From positions 186,001 through 250,000 of the forward strand of contig CAWDLI010000017.1 of assembly GCA_963803245.1 (NCBI GenBank): a stretch of DNA of 64,000 nucleotides. Reading direction: 5' to 3'. Shown piece by piece: positions 41,916 to 50,817 of the stretch. A program made the position numbers and the translations under genes. Source of the stretch: JACVRW01 sp963803245. GTDB taxonomy: Bacteria > Actinomycetota > Thermoleophilia > Solirubrobacterales > Thermoleophilaceae. The notes beneath the pieces were generated by a model. That model worked only from the letters and a program-made list of their open reading frames with translations, made no database searches and had not been told where the DNA came from. Position 1 is the stretch's first letter. Every line of letters starts with the position of its first letter.

Positions 41916-43022
41916 GTCGTCGAGCGTGGCGAGCAATGCCCGCCCGGCGGTCGGGCAGAACTGGCTGCCCAGGCCGTCCACCACCTCGGCGCGAGCCCGT
42001 TCCTCCCCGAGTGAGCGGCGGTAGGGCCGATCGCTTGTCATCGCGTGGTACGCGTCGCAGACGAGCGTGATGCGGCTGGCCAGCGGGATCTCCTCGCCCA
42101 GGAGCCCGTCGGGATAGCCCCCGCCGTCCCAGCGCTCGTGCTCCGCGCGAACCATCGGCGCCAGGTGCCTGAGACCGGACACCGCAGCGATCATCTCGGC
42201 GCCGTGGATGGGATGGTGGCGCATGGCCGTCCACTCCTCGTCGTCGAGCGGGCCGGGCTTGCGGAGGATCCCGTCCGGGAGCGCGATCTTGCCGATGTCG
42301 TGCAGGAGCGCCACGTGCTTGACGTCGGTCAGCTCGCGCTCGCTCAGCCCCAGCTCCCGGGCCACCGCGGCCGCGGAGTCGACGACAGCCCTGGAATGCT
42401 CGCCCGTGTAGGCATCGCGCGCCTGCACCGCGGTCAGGAGCGCCGTGGAGGTCGCGGCTTCGAGCTCGAACCGGTTGGCGGTGCGCTCGAGCTCAGCGGT
42501 CCGGCGCTGGAGCTCCTCGCGCTCCAGCAGATCGGCCACCAGCCGCGCCAGCACGTGCAGGAACCTGAGCTCCTGGTATCCGAGGTCGGGCTTGGCGTCG
42601 TGGCTGCCGGCGCAGAGCGTGCCGTACAGGCGGCCGTCGGAGAAGACCACGGGCACCGACGCGAACGCGCCGACGTCGCCGGCCTGGCTGATCGGCATCG
42701 ATGCGGCGCGGTCGTCGGCGCGCACGTCGGGGATCAGATTCGGCAGCCGCACATCAAGGACGCGCTGGCAGTAGGTCTGCTCGAGCGGCAGCGCCATGCC
42801 CTCGGAGATCCCGAACGACTGCCCGTCGCCCTGCATGTAGGTGAGCACGCCGTGGGTGTCGTTGAACTCGGTCGCGTAGGCGATCTCCATGCCGAGCAGC
42901 TCGCGCACGGCCTCCATCGTCCGCTCGAGCGTCGGGCTCTGGGCGGCGTCGCCCAGCTCGGCGATGCCGTCGATGGCGGTACGCGCCACCGGCTCAGTGC
43001 GCTGCAATGCGGGTTTCGGCAC
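41913..43022 (-). CDS. GAF-HD-GYP phosphodiesterase (cyclic di-GMP type)
   Basis: 369 residues from GTG 43022. About 30-165 is a GAF domain (YATEFNDTHGVLTYMQGDG, FSDGRLYGTLCAGS), followed by a helix to 190 and an HD-GYP domain. The metal and signature residues are intact: His209 (GEHS), His241-Asp242 (LLHDIGKIALPDGIL), His270, and HERWDGGGYPDG with GYP at 302-304. It should hydrolyse cyclic di-GMP under control of the GAF ligand. Its promoter has the same sigma28-like layout as that of the GGDEF gene at 14536. Confidence 0.92.
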   Translation of the reverse strand: MPKPALQRTEPVARTAIDGIAELGDAAQSPTLERTMEAVRELLGMEIAYATEFNDTHGVLTYMQGDGQSFGISEGMALPLEQTYCQRVLDVRLPNLIPDVRADDRAASMPISQAGDVGAFASVPVVFSDGRLYGTLCAGSHDAKPDLGYQELRFLHVLARLVADLLEREELQRRTAELERTANRFELEAATSTALLTAVQARDAYTGEHSRAVVDSAAAVARELGLSERELTDVKHVALLHDIGKIALPDGILRKPGPLDDEEWTAMRHHPIHGAEMIAAVSGLRHLAPMVRAEHERWDGGGYPDGLLGEEIPLASRITLVCDAYHAMTSDRPYRRSLGEERARAEVVDGLGSQFCPTAGRALLATLDD

Positions 43023-43029
43023 ACCTAGA

Positions 43030-43057
43030 GCATCGACGCGGGCGCCAAGGAGCTTGA
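43030..43057 (-). promoter_or_regulatory. sigma28/WhiG-like promoter before the HD-GYP gene
   Basis: On the minus strand TCAA, 16 nt, GTCGATGC, then 7 nt and the GTG start. This is the same -35/-10 spacing and distance to the start as the GGDEF gene promoter (TAAA-N16-CCCGATAA-N7-ATG), and both -35 boxes continue with GCT. Confidence 0.6.
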
Positions 43058-43115
43058 TACAGGGCGGTCTCCCCCGAGCCAGTTGGCGCCCCGGCCACTA
43101 CCGTGCCGGGCCACG

Positions 43116-44243
43116 ATGACTCGACGGAACTTGGGCGACGGCCGCCTCACAGGAGCAGGCGGCGCTGGGGTGGACTCGGCGCGCGCGCCGTTGCGCCGGC
43201 GCCTGTTCCCGCGCCTCGGAGGGCAGGACCTGGCCATCGACCTGGGCACCGCCAACACGCTCGTCTTCGCGCGGGGAGAGGGAATCGTGGTGTCCGAGCC
43301 GTCCGTGGTCGCCATCGATTCGCTCAGCGGCGCGGTGCACGCGGTGGGCGAGGAGGCGCAGGGAATGATCGGCCGTACGCCCGCCACCATCACCGCGGTG
43401 CGGCCGCTGCGCCACGGGGTGATCGCGGACTTCGAGGTGACCGAGCAGATGCTCCGCCACTTCATCGGGCGCGTCCACCGGAGCCGGCTTGCGCACCCGC
43501 GGGTGATGATCTGCGCGCCCTCCGGGATCACTGACGTGGAGCAGCGCGCGCTCATGGAGGCGTGCCTCGCGGCCGGGGCGCGCTCGGTCCATCTGATCGA
43601 GGAGTCGCTGGCGGCGGCCATCGGCGCCGGCCTGGCGATCGGCGAGCCGCGCGCGAACGTGGTGGTCGACGTGGGCGGCGGCACGAGCGAGGTCGCGGTC
43701 ATCTCGCTCGGCGGGATCGTGGTGTCCCGCTCGCAGCGCACCGGCGGGTACGACCTCGACGAGACCGTGGCCGCGTGGCTCAGGAACACCCACGGGCTGG
43801 CGATCGGCGAGACCACCGCGGAGCGGGTGAAGCTCGAGATCGGCGCTGTGGACCCGGACACGAGCGACGAGCGCACCGCGGTCCGCGGCCGTGACCCGGT
43901 GTCGGGCCTCCCTCGCGAGGTCGAGGTCACCAGCGCGGAGATGCGCCGCGCGCTCGAGGGACCCGTGCTCGACATCGTGGCCGCCGTGAAGGAGGCGCTC
44001 GAGGAGACGCCCCCGGAGCTCGCCTCGGACATATCCTCGCGCGGGATCCTGCTGGCCGGCGGCGGCGTGCTGCTGCGCGGCTTCGCGGAGCGGATCGAGC
44101 GCGAGACGAACGTGCCGGTCGTCGTCGCCGACTCTCCGCTCACTTGCGTGGCGCTCGGAGCCGGCCAGGCACTGGACGAGATCGAGCTGCTCGAGAAGAC
44201 CTCCAGCGGAACCGGCCGGTCGTCGTCGCGGCGCCGCCGCTGA
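43116..44243 (+). CDS. mreB: rod-shape protein MreB
   Basis: 375 residues, actin-like ATPase that forms membrane filaments guiding lateral wall synthesis. Phosphate-1 motif AIDLGTANTLVF, phosphate-2 VVDVGGGTSEVAVIS and adenosine motif ILLAGGGVLLRG are present, as is IGRTPATITAVRPLRHGVI. The length is slightly above usual because of a 40-residue basic N-terminal extension and a Ser/Arg tail (SGTGRSSSRRRR). No mreC or mreD follows, so this is a solitary copy. A TACCGT hexamer lies 11 nt before ATG 43116. Divergent from the HD-GYP gene. Confidence 0.93.
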   Translation: MTRRNLGDGRLTGAGGAGVDSARAPLRRRLFPRLGGQDLAIDLGTANTLVFARGEGIVVSEPSVVAIDSLSGAVHAVGEEAQGMIGRTPATITAVRPLRHGVIADFEVTEQMLRHFIGRVHRSRLAHPRVMICAPSGITDVEQRALMEACLAAGARSVHLIEESLAAAIGAGLAIGEPRANVVVDVGGGTSEVAVISLGGIVVSRSQRTGGYDLDETVAAWLRNTHGLAIGETTAERVKLEIGAVDPDTSDERTAVRGRDPVSGLPREVEVTSAEMRRALEGPVLDIVAAVKEALEETPPELASDISSRGILLAGGGVLLRGFAERIERETNVPVVVADSPLTCVALGAGQALDEIELLEKTSSGTGRSSSRRRR

Positions 44244-44248
44244 GCTCC

Positions 44249-45676
44249 TTGTCCCTTCCCTGGCCCCGCACCGATCCCACCGCAGCGCAGCGCGCGGCCT
44301 ACGCCGACGCCGTGGTGCGCCCGTTCTGGCTCGACGACCTCCCGCGCACCGAGGACGCGCCGGCGCTCGACGGGCGCATCGATGCCGACCTCTGCATCGT
44401 CGGCGGCGGCTTCACCGGGCTCTGGGCCGCGCTCCACGCCAAGGCGCGCGACCCGGACCGGGACGTGGTCGTGCTCGAGGCGGACACCTGCGGTTACGGC
44501 GCGAGCGGGCGCAACGGCGGCTTCCTCCTGTCCTCGCTCACGCACGGGCTCGAGAACGGACTGGCGCGCTTCGCGGATGAGATGGAGGCGCTCGAGCGGC
44601 TCGCCTCCGAGAACTACGCCGGTATCCGCCATGACCTCGATCGCCACGGGATCGACTGCGACTTCGAGGAGACGGGCGACCTGTCGGTGGCGCTCGAGCC
44701 GCACGAGCTCGCCTACCTGAGCGAGGGCGCCGAGCTGCTGCGCGCCTATGGGCACGAGGTGGAGGTGCTCGACGGCGAGCGGATGCGGGCGGAGGTGCAC
44801 TCGGCGACGTACCTGGGCGGCCTATGGGACCGCACGGGAGCGGCAATGGTGCACCCCGGCAAGCTGGCGCGCGGGCTGCGCACCGCGGCGCTGGCGGCGG
44901 GCGTGCGGGTGTTCGAGCACACGGCCGTGGAGCGACCGCGCGGCGCGGGCGCCGGCGTCGAGCTGACCGCCCCCGGCGGCTCGGTACGGGCCCGGCGCGC
45001 GCTGCTCGCCACGAGCGCCTATCCCCCACTCGTGCGCTCGGTGCGCCATTACGTGCTGCCGGTCTACGACTACGCGCTGATGACGGAGCCGCTGAGCGCA
45101 GCTCAGCGCGAGTCGATCGGATGGTCCCGCCGCCAGGGGCTCGGCGACTCAGGGAACCAGTTCCACTACTACCGGCTGAGCTCGGACGACCGCATCCTCT
45201 TCGGCGGCTACGACGCCGTGTACCGCTTCGGCGGCCCCGTGGGCTCCCACCTCGACGACCACGAGGCGAGCTTCGCAATGCTCTCCCAGCACTTCTTCAC
45301 GACGTTCCCGCAGCTCGAGGGGTTGCGCTTCACCCACCGCTGGGGCGGCGCGATCGACACCTGCAGCCGCTTCTCGGTGTTCTTCGGCACCGCGCTGGAC
45401 GGCCGGGTCGCCTACGCCACCGGCTACACCGGGCTCGGCGTGGCCGCCAGCCGCTTCGGGGCCGAGGTCGCGCTGGACCTCGTCGACGGGAACGAGACCG
45501 AGGCCACCCGCCTGCGCTACGTGCGCAGCCGGCCGGTGCCGTTCCCGCCCGAGCCGCTGCGCTCCGGCGTGGTGCGCCTCACCCAGAACCGCCTCGCGGC
45601 GGCGGACCGGCACCAGGGCCGCCGCGGCCTCTGGCTGCGCGCCCTGGACCGGGCCGGCCTGGGCTTCGACAGCTAG
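44249..45676 (+). CDS. FAD-dependent oxidoreductase (DadA/glycine-oxidase-like)
   Basis: 475 residues. The dinucleotide fold begins with ADLCIVGGGFTGLWAALHAK, then VVVLEADTCGYGASGRNGGF. The C-terminal half has RFTHRWGGAIDTCSRFSVFF and the FAD-binding end GRVAYATGYTGLGVAASRFG. This matches the gamma-glutamylputrescine oxidase / D-amino-acid dehydrogenase group that oxidises amines or amino acids. No ATG lies near the start; TTG 44249 (6 nt after the MreB stop) is the best choice, with GTG codons near 44311 as alternatives. Converges with ligD polymerase, overlapping by 4 nt. Confidence 0.87.
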   Translation: MSLPWPRTDPTAAQRAAYADAVVRPFWLDDLPRTEDAPALDGRIDADLCIVGGGFTGLWAALHAKARDPDRDVVVLEADTCGYGASGRNGGFLLSSLTHGLENGLARFADEMEALERLASENYAGIRHDLDRHGIDCDFEETGDLSVALEPHELAYLSEGAELLRAYGHEVEVLDGERMRAEVHSATYLGGLWDRTGAAMVHPGKLARGLRTAALAAGVRVFEHTAVERPRGAGAGVELTAPGGSVRARRALLATSAYPPLVRSVRHYVLPVYDYALMTEPLSAAQRESIGWSRRQGLGDSGNQFHYYRLSSDDRILFGGYDAVYRFGGPVGSHLDDHEASFAMLSQHFFTTFPQLEGLRFTHRWGGAIDTCSRFSVFFGTALDGRVAYATGYTGLGVAASRFGAEVALDLVDGNETEATRLRYVRSRPVPFPPEPLRSGVVRLTQNRLAAADRHQGRRGLWLRALDRAGLGFDS

Positions 45677-46551
45677 GACGGCAGCTTGCGCGCCCGCCGC
45701 GTCATGCCCTTCCACGGGTCGCCCTCCGCGTCCACGCGGTCGCCGATCGTCTTCACCGTCCAGCGATCGGGCTTGAGCCGCCCGTCGGACAGCTCCTCCC
45801 AGTGAAGCGGCGTGGCCACGGGCGCGCGCGGCTTGGCGCGTACCCCGTAGGGCGCCACGGCGTGCTGGGCGTAGGCGTTGCGGTTCACGTCGACGAAGAT
45901 CAGGTTGCCGCGGTCGGCCTTGCGCCACTCGAGCGTCAGGTGGCGCGGGTCGTCACGCACCATCTCCTCGGCCATCGCTCGGGCGAACTGGTGCACGTCG
46001 GTGAAGCTCGCCCCGCGGCGCAGTGGGCACACCACGTGCACGCCGCGCGAGCCCGTGACCATCGCGTAGGGCACGAGCCCTGCCTCGCGCAGCCGGTCGC
46101 CGGCGTCGCGCGCCGCCGCGCGCACGTCGGCGAAGCCGCCTCCCGAGGGATCGAAGTCGAGGATCAGCCGGTCCGGCTTGCGCGGCTCGTCCGCGTGCGA
46201 GAGCCAGATGTGCGGCGTCACCACGTTCTGGCCCGCGAGATACGCGAGCGTGGCCGCGTCGTCGGCGAGTGCGTGCGTGAGGGTGCCCTCGCGCTTCTCC
46301 ACCGTCACCCGGTGCACCCAATCCGGGAAGTACTTCGGCACCGACTTCATGAAGAACCCGCGCTCGTCCACGCCGTCCGGGAAGACCTGGAGCGCGACCG
46401 GGCGCCCCGACACGTAGGGCAGCATCACCGGGGCCACGCGCTCGTAGTGGCGGGCCAGGTCGAGCTTCGAGATCCGCGCGCGCGGGAAGAGCAGCTTGTC
46501 CGGGTGCGTGATACGCACGTCCCGGCGGCCGATGCGGAGCATCTCGGTCAT
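45673..46551 (-). CDS. ligD: LigD polymerase/primase domain protein (stand-alone)
   Basis: 292 residues, the AEP-type polymerase of bacterial non-homologous end joining. Opening RRDVRITHPDKLLFPRA, then FFMKSVPKYFPDWV, VVTPHIWLSHADEPRKPDRL and the catalytic LILDFDP. TGSRGVHVVCPL and the end DRVDAEGDPWKGM are also typical. In many bacteria it is fused to the ligase and phosphoesterase; here it is the last of three coupled genes (ATGA overlap at 46548-46551). Confidence 0.92.
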   Translation of the reverse strand: MTEMLRIGRRDVRITHPDKLLFPRARISKLDLARHYERVAPVMLPYVSGRPVALQVFPDGVDERGFFMKSVPKYFPDWVHRVTVEKREGTLTHALADDAATLAYLAGQNVVTPHIWLSHADEPRKPDRLILDFDPSGGGFADVRAAARDAGDRLREAGLVPYAMVTGSRGVHVVCPLRRGASFTDVHQFARAMAEEMVRDDPRHLTLEWRKADRGNLIFVDVNRNAYAQHAVAPYGVRAKPRAPVATPLHWEELSDGRLKPDRWTVKTIGDRVDAEGDPWKGMTRRARKLPS

Positions 46552-47522
46552 CCCTCGCGCACCACCTCGTTCGCGGACTTGTCGAAGCGAAGCCCGAGGA
46601 AGCGCGGGTGGCGCAGGCGCCCGTCGCGGGTCCACTCGGTGAAGCCCACCTGCGCGACCAGCTGCGGCTCGGCCCACGTGACGTCGCGCTCCTTGATGGC
46701 GTGTGCGTCGGCGAAAGGCGGCGAGTCGCGGCGCAGCGGCCTGAGCCGCTCGCCCAGGTCCGCCAGCGTCGGCTCGTCGAACCCGGTGCCGACCTTGCCC
46801 GCGTACACGAGCCGGTCGCCGTCGAAGTGCCCGAGCAGCAGCGCGCCCAGCTCCTCGCGCGAGCCCTTCGGCGCCGTGTAGCCGCCGACCACGAGCTCCT
46901 GGGCCTGGTCGCACTTGAACTTGAGCCAGTCGCGCGACCGTGCCGTGGAGTACGGGCTGTCGGCCCGCTTGGCGATCAGTCCCTCCCAGCCCTTCCGGCA
47001 GGCCTCCTCGTAGTAGGCCTCACCGTCTCGGTTGCGGTGTGGCGTGAGCCGCACGGGCCCCTTGAAGGTGAGGGCCGCGCGCAGCAGGCGCTTGCGCGAG
47101 CGCAGCGGCAGCGGCCGCACGTCGTGTCCGTCCAGCCAGAGGACGTCGAACACGTAGAGGAACACGGACACGCGGCGCCGGCCGCGGCGCGCGAGGGCGG
47201 CGAAGCTCGTGCGCCCGCCGTCGAAGGCCACCACCTCGCCGTCGATCACGAAGCGCTTGCAGCTCTCGGCCTCGAGCGCCTCGACGAGCTCCGGGTAGCG
47301 CCCGTTCAGCGACAGGTCGTTGCGCGACAGCAGGCTCACCCCCTTGCCGTCGCGAATCGCGATGCAGCGGATCCCGTCGAGCTTGCGCTCGAAGATCCAG
47401 TCCGGGTCCGAGAAGCGCTCGTCGGTGAGCGTCGCCTTCATCGCGCCCGCCTTGTCCGGCACGCGCGCGCGGCGGATCAGTCGCCGCTCCTCCTCCTGCA
47501 GGCCGTCGAGCACCGGGGTCAT
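46548..47522 (-). CDS. ligD: LigD ATP-dependent DNA ligase domain protein (stand-alone)
   Basis: 324 residues. Adenylation site motif I FERKLDGIR (Lys47), followed by FVIDGEVVAFDGGRTSF, FLYVFDVLWLDGHDVR, WEGLIAKRADSPY and DWLKFKC (motif V), then an OB-fold (VVGGYTAPKGSREELGALLLG). It seals nicks and breaks during end joining. ATG 47522 overlaps the stop of the phosphoesterase gene (ATGA), and its own stop overlaps the polymerase gene, so the three act as a split LigD. No Ku gene is in the window. Confidence 0.93.
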   Translation of the reverse strand: MTPVLDGLQEEERRLIRRARVPDKAGAMKATLTDERFSDPDWIFERKLDGIRCIAIRDGKGVSLLSRNDLSLNGRYPELVEALEAESCKRFVIDGEVVAFDGGRTSFAALARRGRRRVSVFLYVFDVLWLDGHDVRPLPLRSRKRLLRAALTFKGPVRLTPHRNRDGEAYYEEACRKGWEGLIAKRADSPYSTARSRDWLKFKCDQAQELVVGGYTAPKGSREELGALLLGHFDGDRLVYAGKVGTGFDEPTLADLGERLRPLRRDSPPFADAHAIKERDVTWAEPQLVAQVGFTEWTRDGRLRHPRFLGLRFDKSANEVVREG

Positions 47523-48016
47523 CGCTCCGCCTCGGCGGCCACCTCCTCCACCGTCCGGCCGCTGAGCACGGACCGCGGCTCGGTGCTCACCGGGTTGCGA
47601 CGCGCGTCCGCCCCGTCGTCACGCCGCTTGATCAGCAGCCACTGAGGCTTGCGGCCGCCGCCGGTGCGCTGCAGCGTGTAGCCGCCGCGCAGCTTGTGCC
47701 CGTGGAGCCGCACCGACACATGGCCGCGCTCCAGCGACTCGGCCATCGACTCGTGCTCCGAGAGGTTCTCGTACTCACCCGTGTCCCAGACGATCACGGC
47801 TCCGTCACCGTAGCTGCGCTCGCCGATCACGCCCTCGTAGTCGCCGTAGGAGACCGAGTGATCCTCCACCTGTACCGCCAGGCGCTTCACGCGCGGGTCC
47901 GTGGACGGCCCCTTGGGGACCGCCCAGGACACCAGCACGCCGTCGACCTCCAGCCGGAAGTCGTAGTGCAGGCTGGTCGCGGCGTGCTTCTGGATGACGA
48001 ACATCGGCATGCCCAC
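47519..48016 (-). CDS. ligD: LigD 3'-phosphoesterase domain protein (stand-alone)
   Basis: 165 residues. FVIQKHAATSLHYDFRLEVDG gives His11, His17, Asp19 and Arg21, with the same spacing as the metal-site residues of Pseudomonas LigD (His42, His48, Asp50, Arg52). A further His occurs in VEDHSVSYGDYEG. The enzyme trims 3' ribonucleotides or phosphates at broken ends. The C-terminal 30 residues are an unrelated acidic tail. Met1, Met3 or Met5 could start translation. First gene of the PE-ligase-polymerase set. Confidence 0.92.
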   Translation of the reverse strand: MGMPMFVIQKHAATSLHYDFRLEVDGVLVSWAVPKGPSTDPRVKRLAVQVEDHSVSYGDYEGVIGERSYGDGAVIVWDTGEYENLSEHESMAESLERGHVSVRLHGHKLRGGYTLQRTGGGRKPQWLLIKRRDDGADARRNPVSTEPRSVLSGRTVEEVAAEAER

Positions 48017-48040
48017 AGCATGCCGAAATTCATCCCGGCG

Positions 48041-50450
48041 TCAGCGGCTCTGGAACTCCAGGACCTGCTGGAAGGTCGGCCTGTTCGTGCTGCGCATCGT
48101 GTTGGGCAGCAGCCCGGGCACGAAGCCGGTCCGCGAAGCCTCCTTCAGCCACTTGGTCGGGTCGGGCCCGAACTCGGTGGCCAAGGCCGGCCGCCGCCTG
48201 GTCGATCGCAGTCCAGAGCGATGTTCGGCAGGCGCCGATCGATCCGGCCCCGCAGTAGCGGAGGTTGAACTTGCCCTCCACGCGCCGGCCGAGCAGCGTG
48301 CGCAGGTCCTTGTCCAGGTATGACGCGTCGCCGACATTGCGAACGTCATCGACGTCGGACAGGAGCGAGCCGAACACCGGCCGCAGCGCCGCTTCGGCGA
48401 TCGGGTCCCACACGCCATCCATGATCGCCGGGCCCGGATCGTCGTAGAAGCCGTTGTCGTCCGCGTCGAGGCGCGGCGCGTCGCGCCGCACCCAGTCGTC
48501 GAGCAGGCTCACGACCTGCGCGGCGCGAGCGTTCGGCGCCGCACCGCCGTGCAGGACCCGGCTCACCACCGGCCAGGCCGGGGAGCGCACGTCCTCGGTC
48601 GCGGCGCGGTTCATGACGCTCACCACGTCGGGGAGCCGGACCCGCTTCGGGAACTTGTCGAACAGCTCGACGCGGTGCACCGAGCCGAAGGCCTCGTCGT
48701 CGCCGTGCATGAAGCCCGGGGCCGACTTGTTGTTCCAGTTGAGCAGCAGCCCACCGGGACCGCTCACGTCATGCGGGTGCTCGCTCTCCTTGAGGAAGCC
48801 CTTCCACTCGTACTTGCCGTTGCCCAGCGTGAGCAGGCGCCGGTCGAGCCCGCGCGCACGCCTCGGGAGACGCCCGGAGGTGAACGTGGCGGTGGCCTTC
48901 CGGGAGGCGTACGCCCAGTTGAACGTGAACTCGAACTGGTTGGCCGCGCGGAAGAACTTCTTCGGCGTGGTGGCCTTGCCCTCGGTCATGTCCTTGAGCG
49001 CCGCGAGGTTGAGGCCGTCGCGGCCGAACGTCGAGCGCTTGCGTGAGAGCGCGTACGGCTTGCCGCCGATGGTGGCCGTGCCGATCACGGGGCCGTGCAC
49101 CGAGGTCTTGTAGCGGAGCGGCTTGCCCGCCAGCTGGCCGGCGTCGAAGTCCTTCAGCGCCCGGCACTTGCCCTTGTACACGTAGTGGTTGGAGGTCCGT
49201 GTGGCCGCCGAGCCGTTCGGGTTGCAGAGCTTCTCGGCGAACACGTCACGGACGTCGTGGTTGGCCGACGTGAGGCTCCACGCGTAGTTCTTCGTGCGCC
49301 CGATGAGGATGTACATCGCGAGGCCGGGCACGCCGATGCCCTGGGCGTTGATGCCGGGGCCGTGGAGGTCGATCTGCTGGACGATCTCCGGGTAGTAGTA
49401 GCCCAGCTGCGGACCCATCACGGCAAGCGAGTTGCCGGTCGCGGAGCGCTGCGGAGCGACCACCTGGAAGTTCGATGCCTGCTTGCGCGGTGGCGCCGCC
49501 GCGGCGTTGACCTTCGCCGAGGAGCCCGCGCCCGCGAGCGGGTCGGTGGCCACGACGGAGCCCGGGTCCACGGTCGTGGAGCCGGTGACCCTGCCGCCTG
49601 TCCGCACGGGGTAGTTGAAGCGCCGGCGGATCGTGGTGGGCGCCTCGGGATCCTCCGCGAGCATCACGTCGTCCCAGGCCTTGTGGCCGCGGACCTTGCC
49701 GAGCCCCTTCTGGAGCTTGGCGAGCAACTCGCTGTTGCTCACCTCGCCTCCGCCGCCCGCGCCGAAGATCGAGCCGATGAAGCCGGTCACGGCGATCACG
49801 TCGTTGACGGTGGCCGGGGGCTGCGTGTCGCCGGTGGCCTTCGCGTAGGCGTTGAGACCGTCGGCGTAGGCCTGCGCGTCCTTGATGATCTGGCGCCCCT
49901 TCGCGCCGAACTCCTTGACGATCAGCTTGATCTGCTTCGTCACGAGCGCCTCGGCCTGCGGGCTGGGGACGAAGGTCTGCGCGCTCGTGACGAGCCCGAA
50001 CGCGTCGATGCCGGGCACGTCCGCCACGGCCACGCGGGCCGGGTAGCGCCCGAGCAGGATCAGCAGCCGGCGGTCACGCGCGGTGGTCCAGCCCGCGCCG
50101 AAGGCCACGTCGGCGCGCGTCTTGCCGTAGACGTGCGGCACGCCGTAGTCGTCGTAGACGAGGCGCAGCCCGGGCCGGCCCGTGTCGATCGTCGTGGTCT
50201 TCCCGATCGGCTTGAAGTTCTCCGGCAGGTAGAGCCGGTTGATGTCGTTCGCCGTGACGTTTCCGCGCAGGGGCGTGAGGGCGTCGTAGAGCGGAAGCTG
50301 GTCGGTCGAGTCGTTGGTGAACGGCAGCCCGCCGTAGTTGCCTGGCGGCAGGATGTAGCGCGCGGTGTCCCCGGGCGCGGCGGCGGCGGCGGCCGGCAGC
50401 AGCGCCAGCGCGGCCGATACGGCGATGACGGACCTAAGCGAACGACCCAC
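48041..50450 (-). pseudogene. penicillin-acylase-family Ntn hydrolase, frameshifted near the end
   Basis: Signal peptide (VIAVSAALALLPAAAAA), alpha-chain region with LRLVYDDYGVPHVYGKTRAD, then the putative autocleavage site and nucleophile Ser in QASNFQVVAPQRSATGNSLA. Further on are SLTSANHDVRDVFAEKL and NFEFTFNWAYAS-like blocks. Near 48190 the frame shifts: after WTAIDQAAA the family end (LATEFGPDPTKWLKEASRTG) continues in another frame to 48041. The total is one base over a multiple of three, within GGCCGGCC. About 803 residues if repaired. I prefer GTG 50450, 8 nt after GGAGGAGAG; TTG 50456 is an alternative. Secreted amide hydrolase, substrate unknown. Confidence 0.85.
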
Positions 50451-50560
50451 GCGCAAGGCTCTCCTCCTCAGCGGAACACGAATGCGCGGCTCGAACGAGC
50501 CGCACGGCGAACTCTCTCACAGTCGACGGCCCGGCCGCGCCGAATGCTTCCGCAATCTGC

Positions 50561-50598
50561 GGGTGCCGGTTCAGGGGTGCTCCCCGATGATCCGGGAC
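50561..50598 (+). repeat. intergenic element, copy C
   Basis: GGGTGCCGGTTCAGGGG, then TGCTCCCCGATGATCCGGG. It is close to copies D and E over about 38 nt. Located in the divergent region between the penicillin-acylase gene and a 64-residue small protein, 25 nt before the latter. Confidence 0.6.
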
Positions 50599-50622
50599 CG
50601 CGTTCGGCGCAGGATCATCGCC

Positions 50623-50817
50623 ATGACCTACACCGAGCGCACATCACTCCGCGAACGCCCCGCACACACCGCCTCGCCGCCGGACAGCGTCGCGACTCTC
50701 TTCTCCGACATCCCCGACGGGATGACCATCGCCGAGTACCGCCGCCAGCGTGCCGCGGGCGCGCCGAAGGGCTGGCGCCGGTTCCGTCTCCCGTCGCTCA
50801 CCCCGCGTTGGGCGTGA
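50623..50817 (+). CDS. small basic protein of unknown function
   Basis: 64 residues from ATG 50623. Contains SDIPDGMTIAEYRRQRAAGA and a Trp/Arg end (GWRRFRLPSLTPRWA). No signal or membrane segment. The MTIAEYRR motif recurs in short proteins of related bacteria as I recall them, without known role. Element copy C lies just upstream and probably marks its promoter. The gene end overlaps the permease gene by 20 nt on the other strand. Confidence 0.6.
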   Translation: MTYTERTSLRERPAHTASPPDSVATLFSDIPDGMTIAEYRRQRAAGAPKGWRRFRLPSLTPRWA

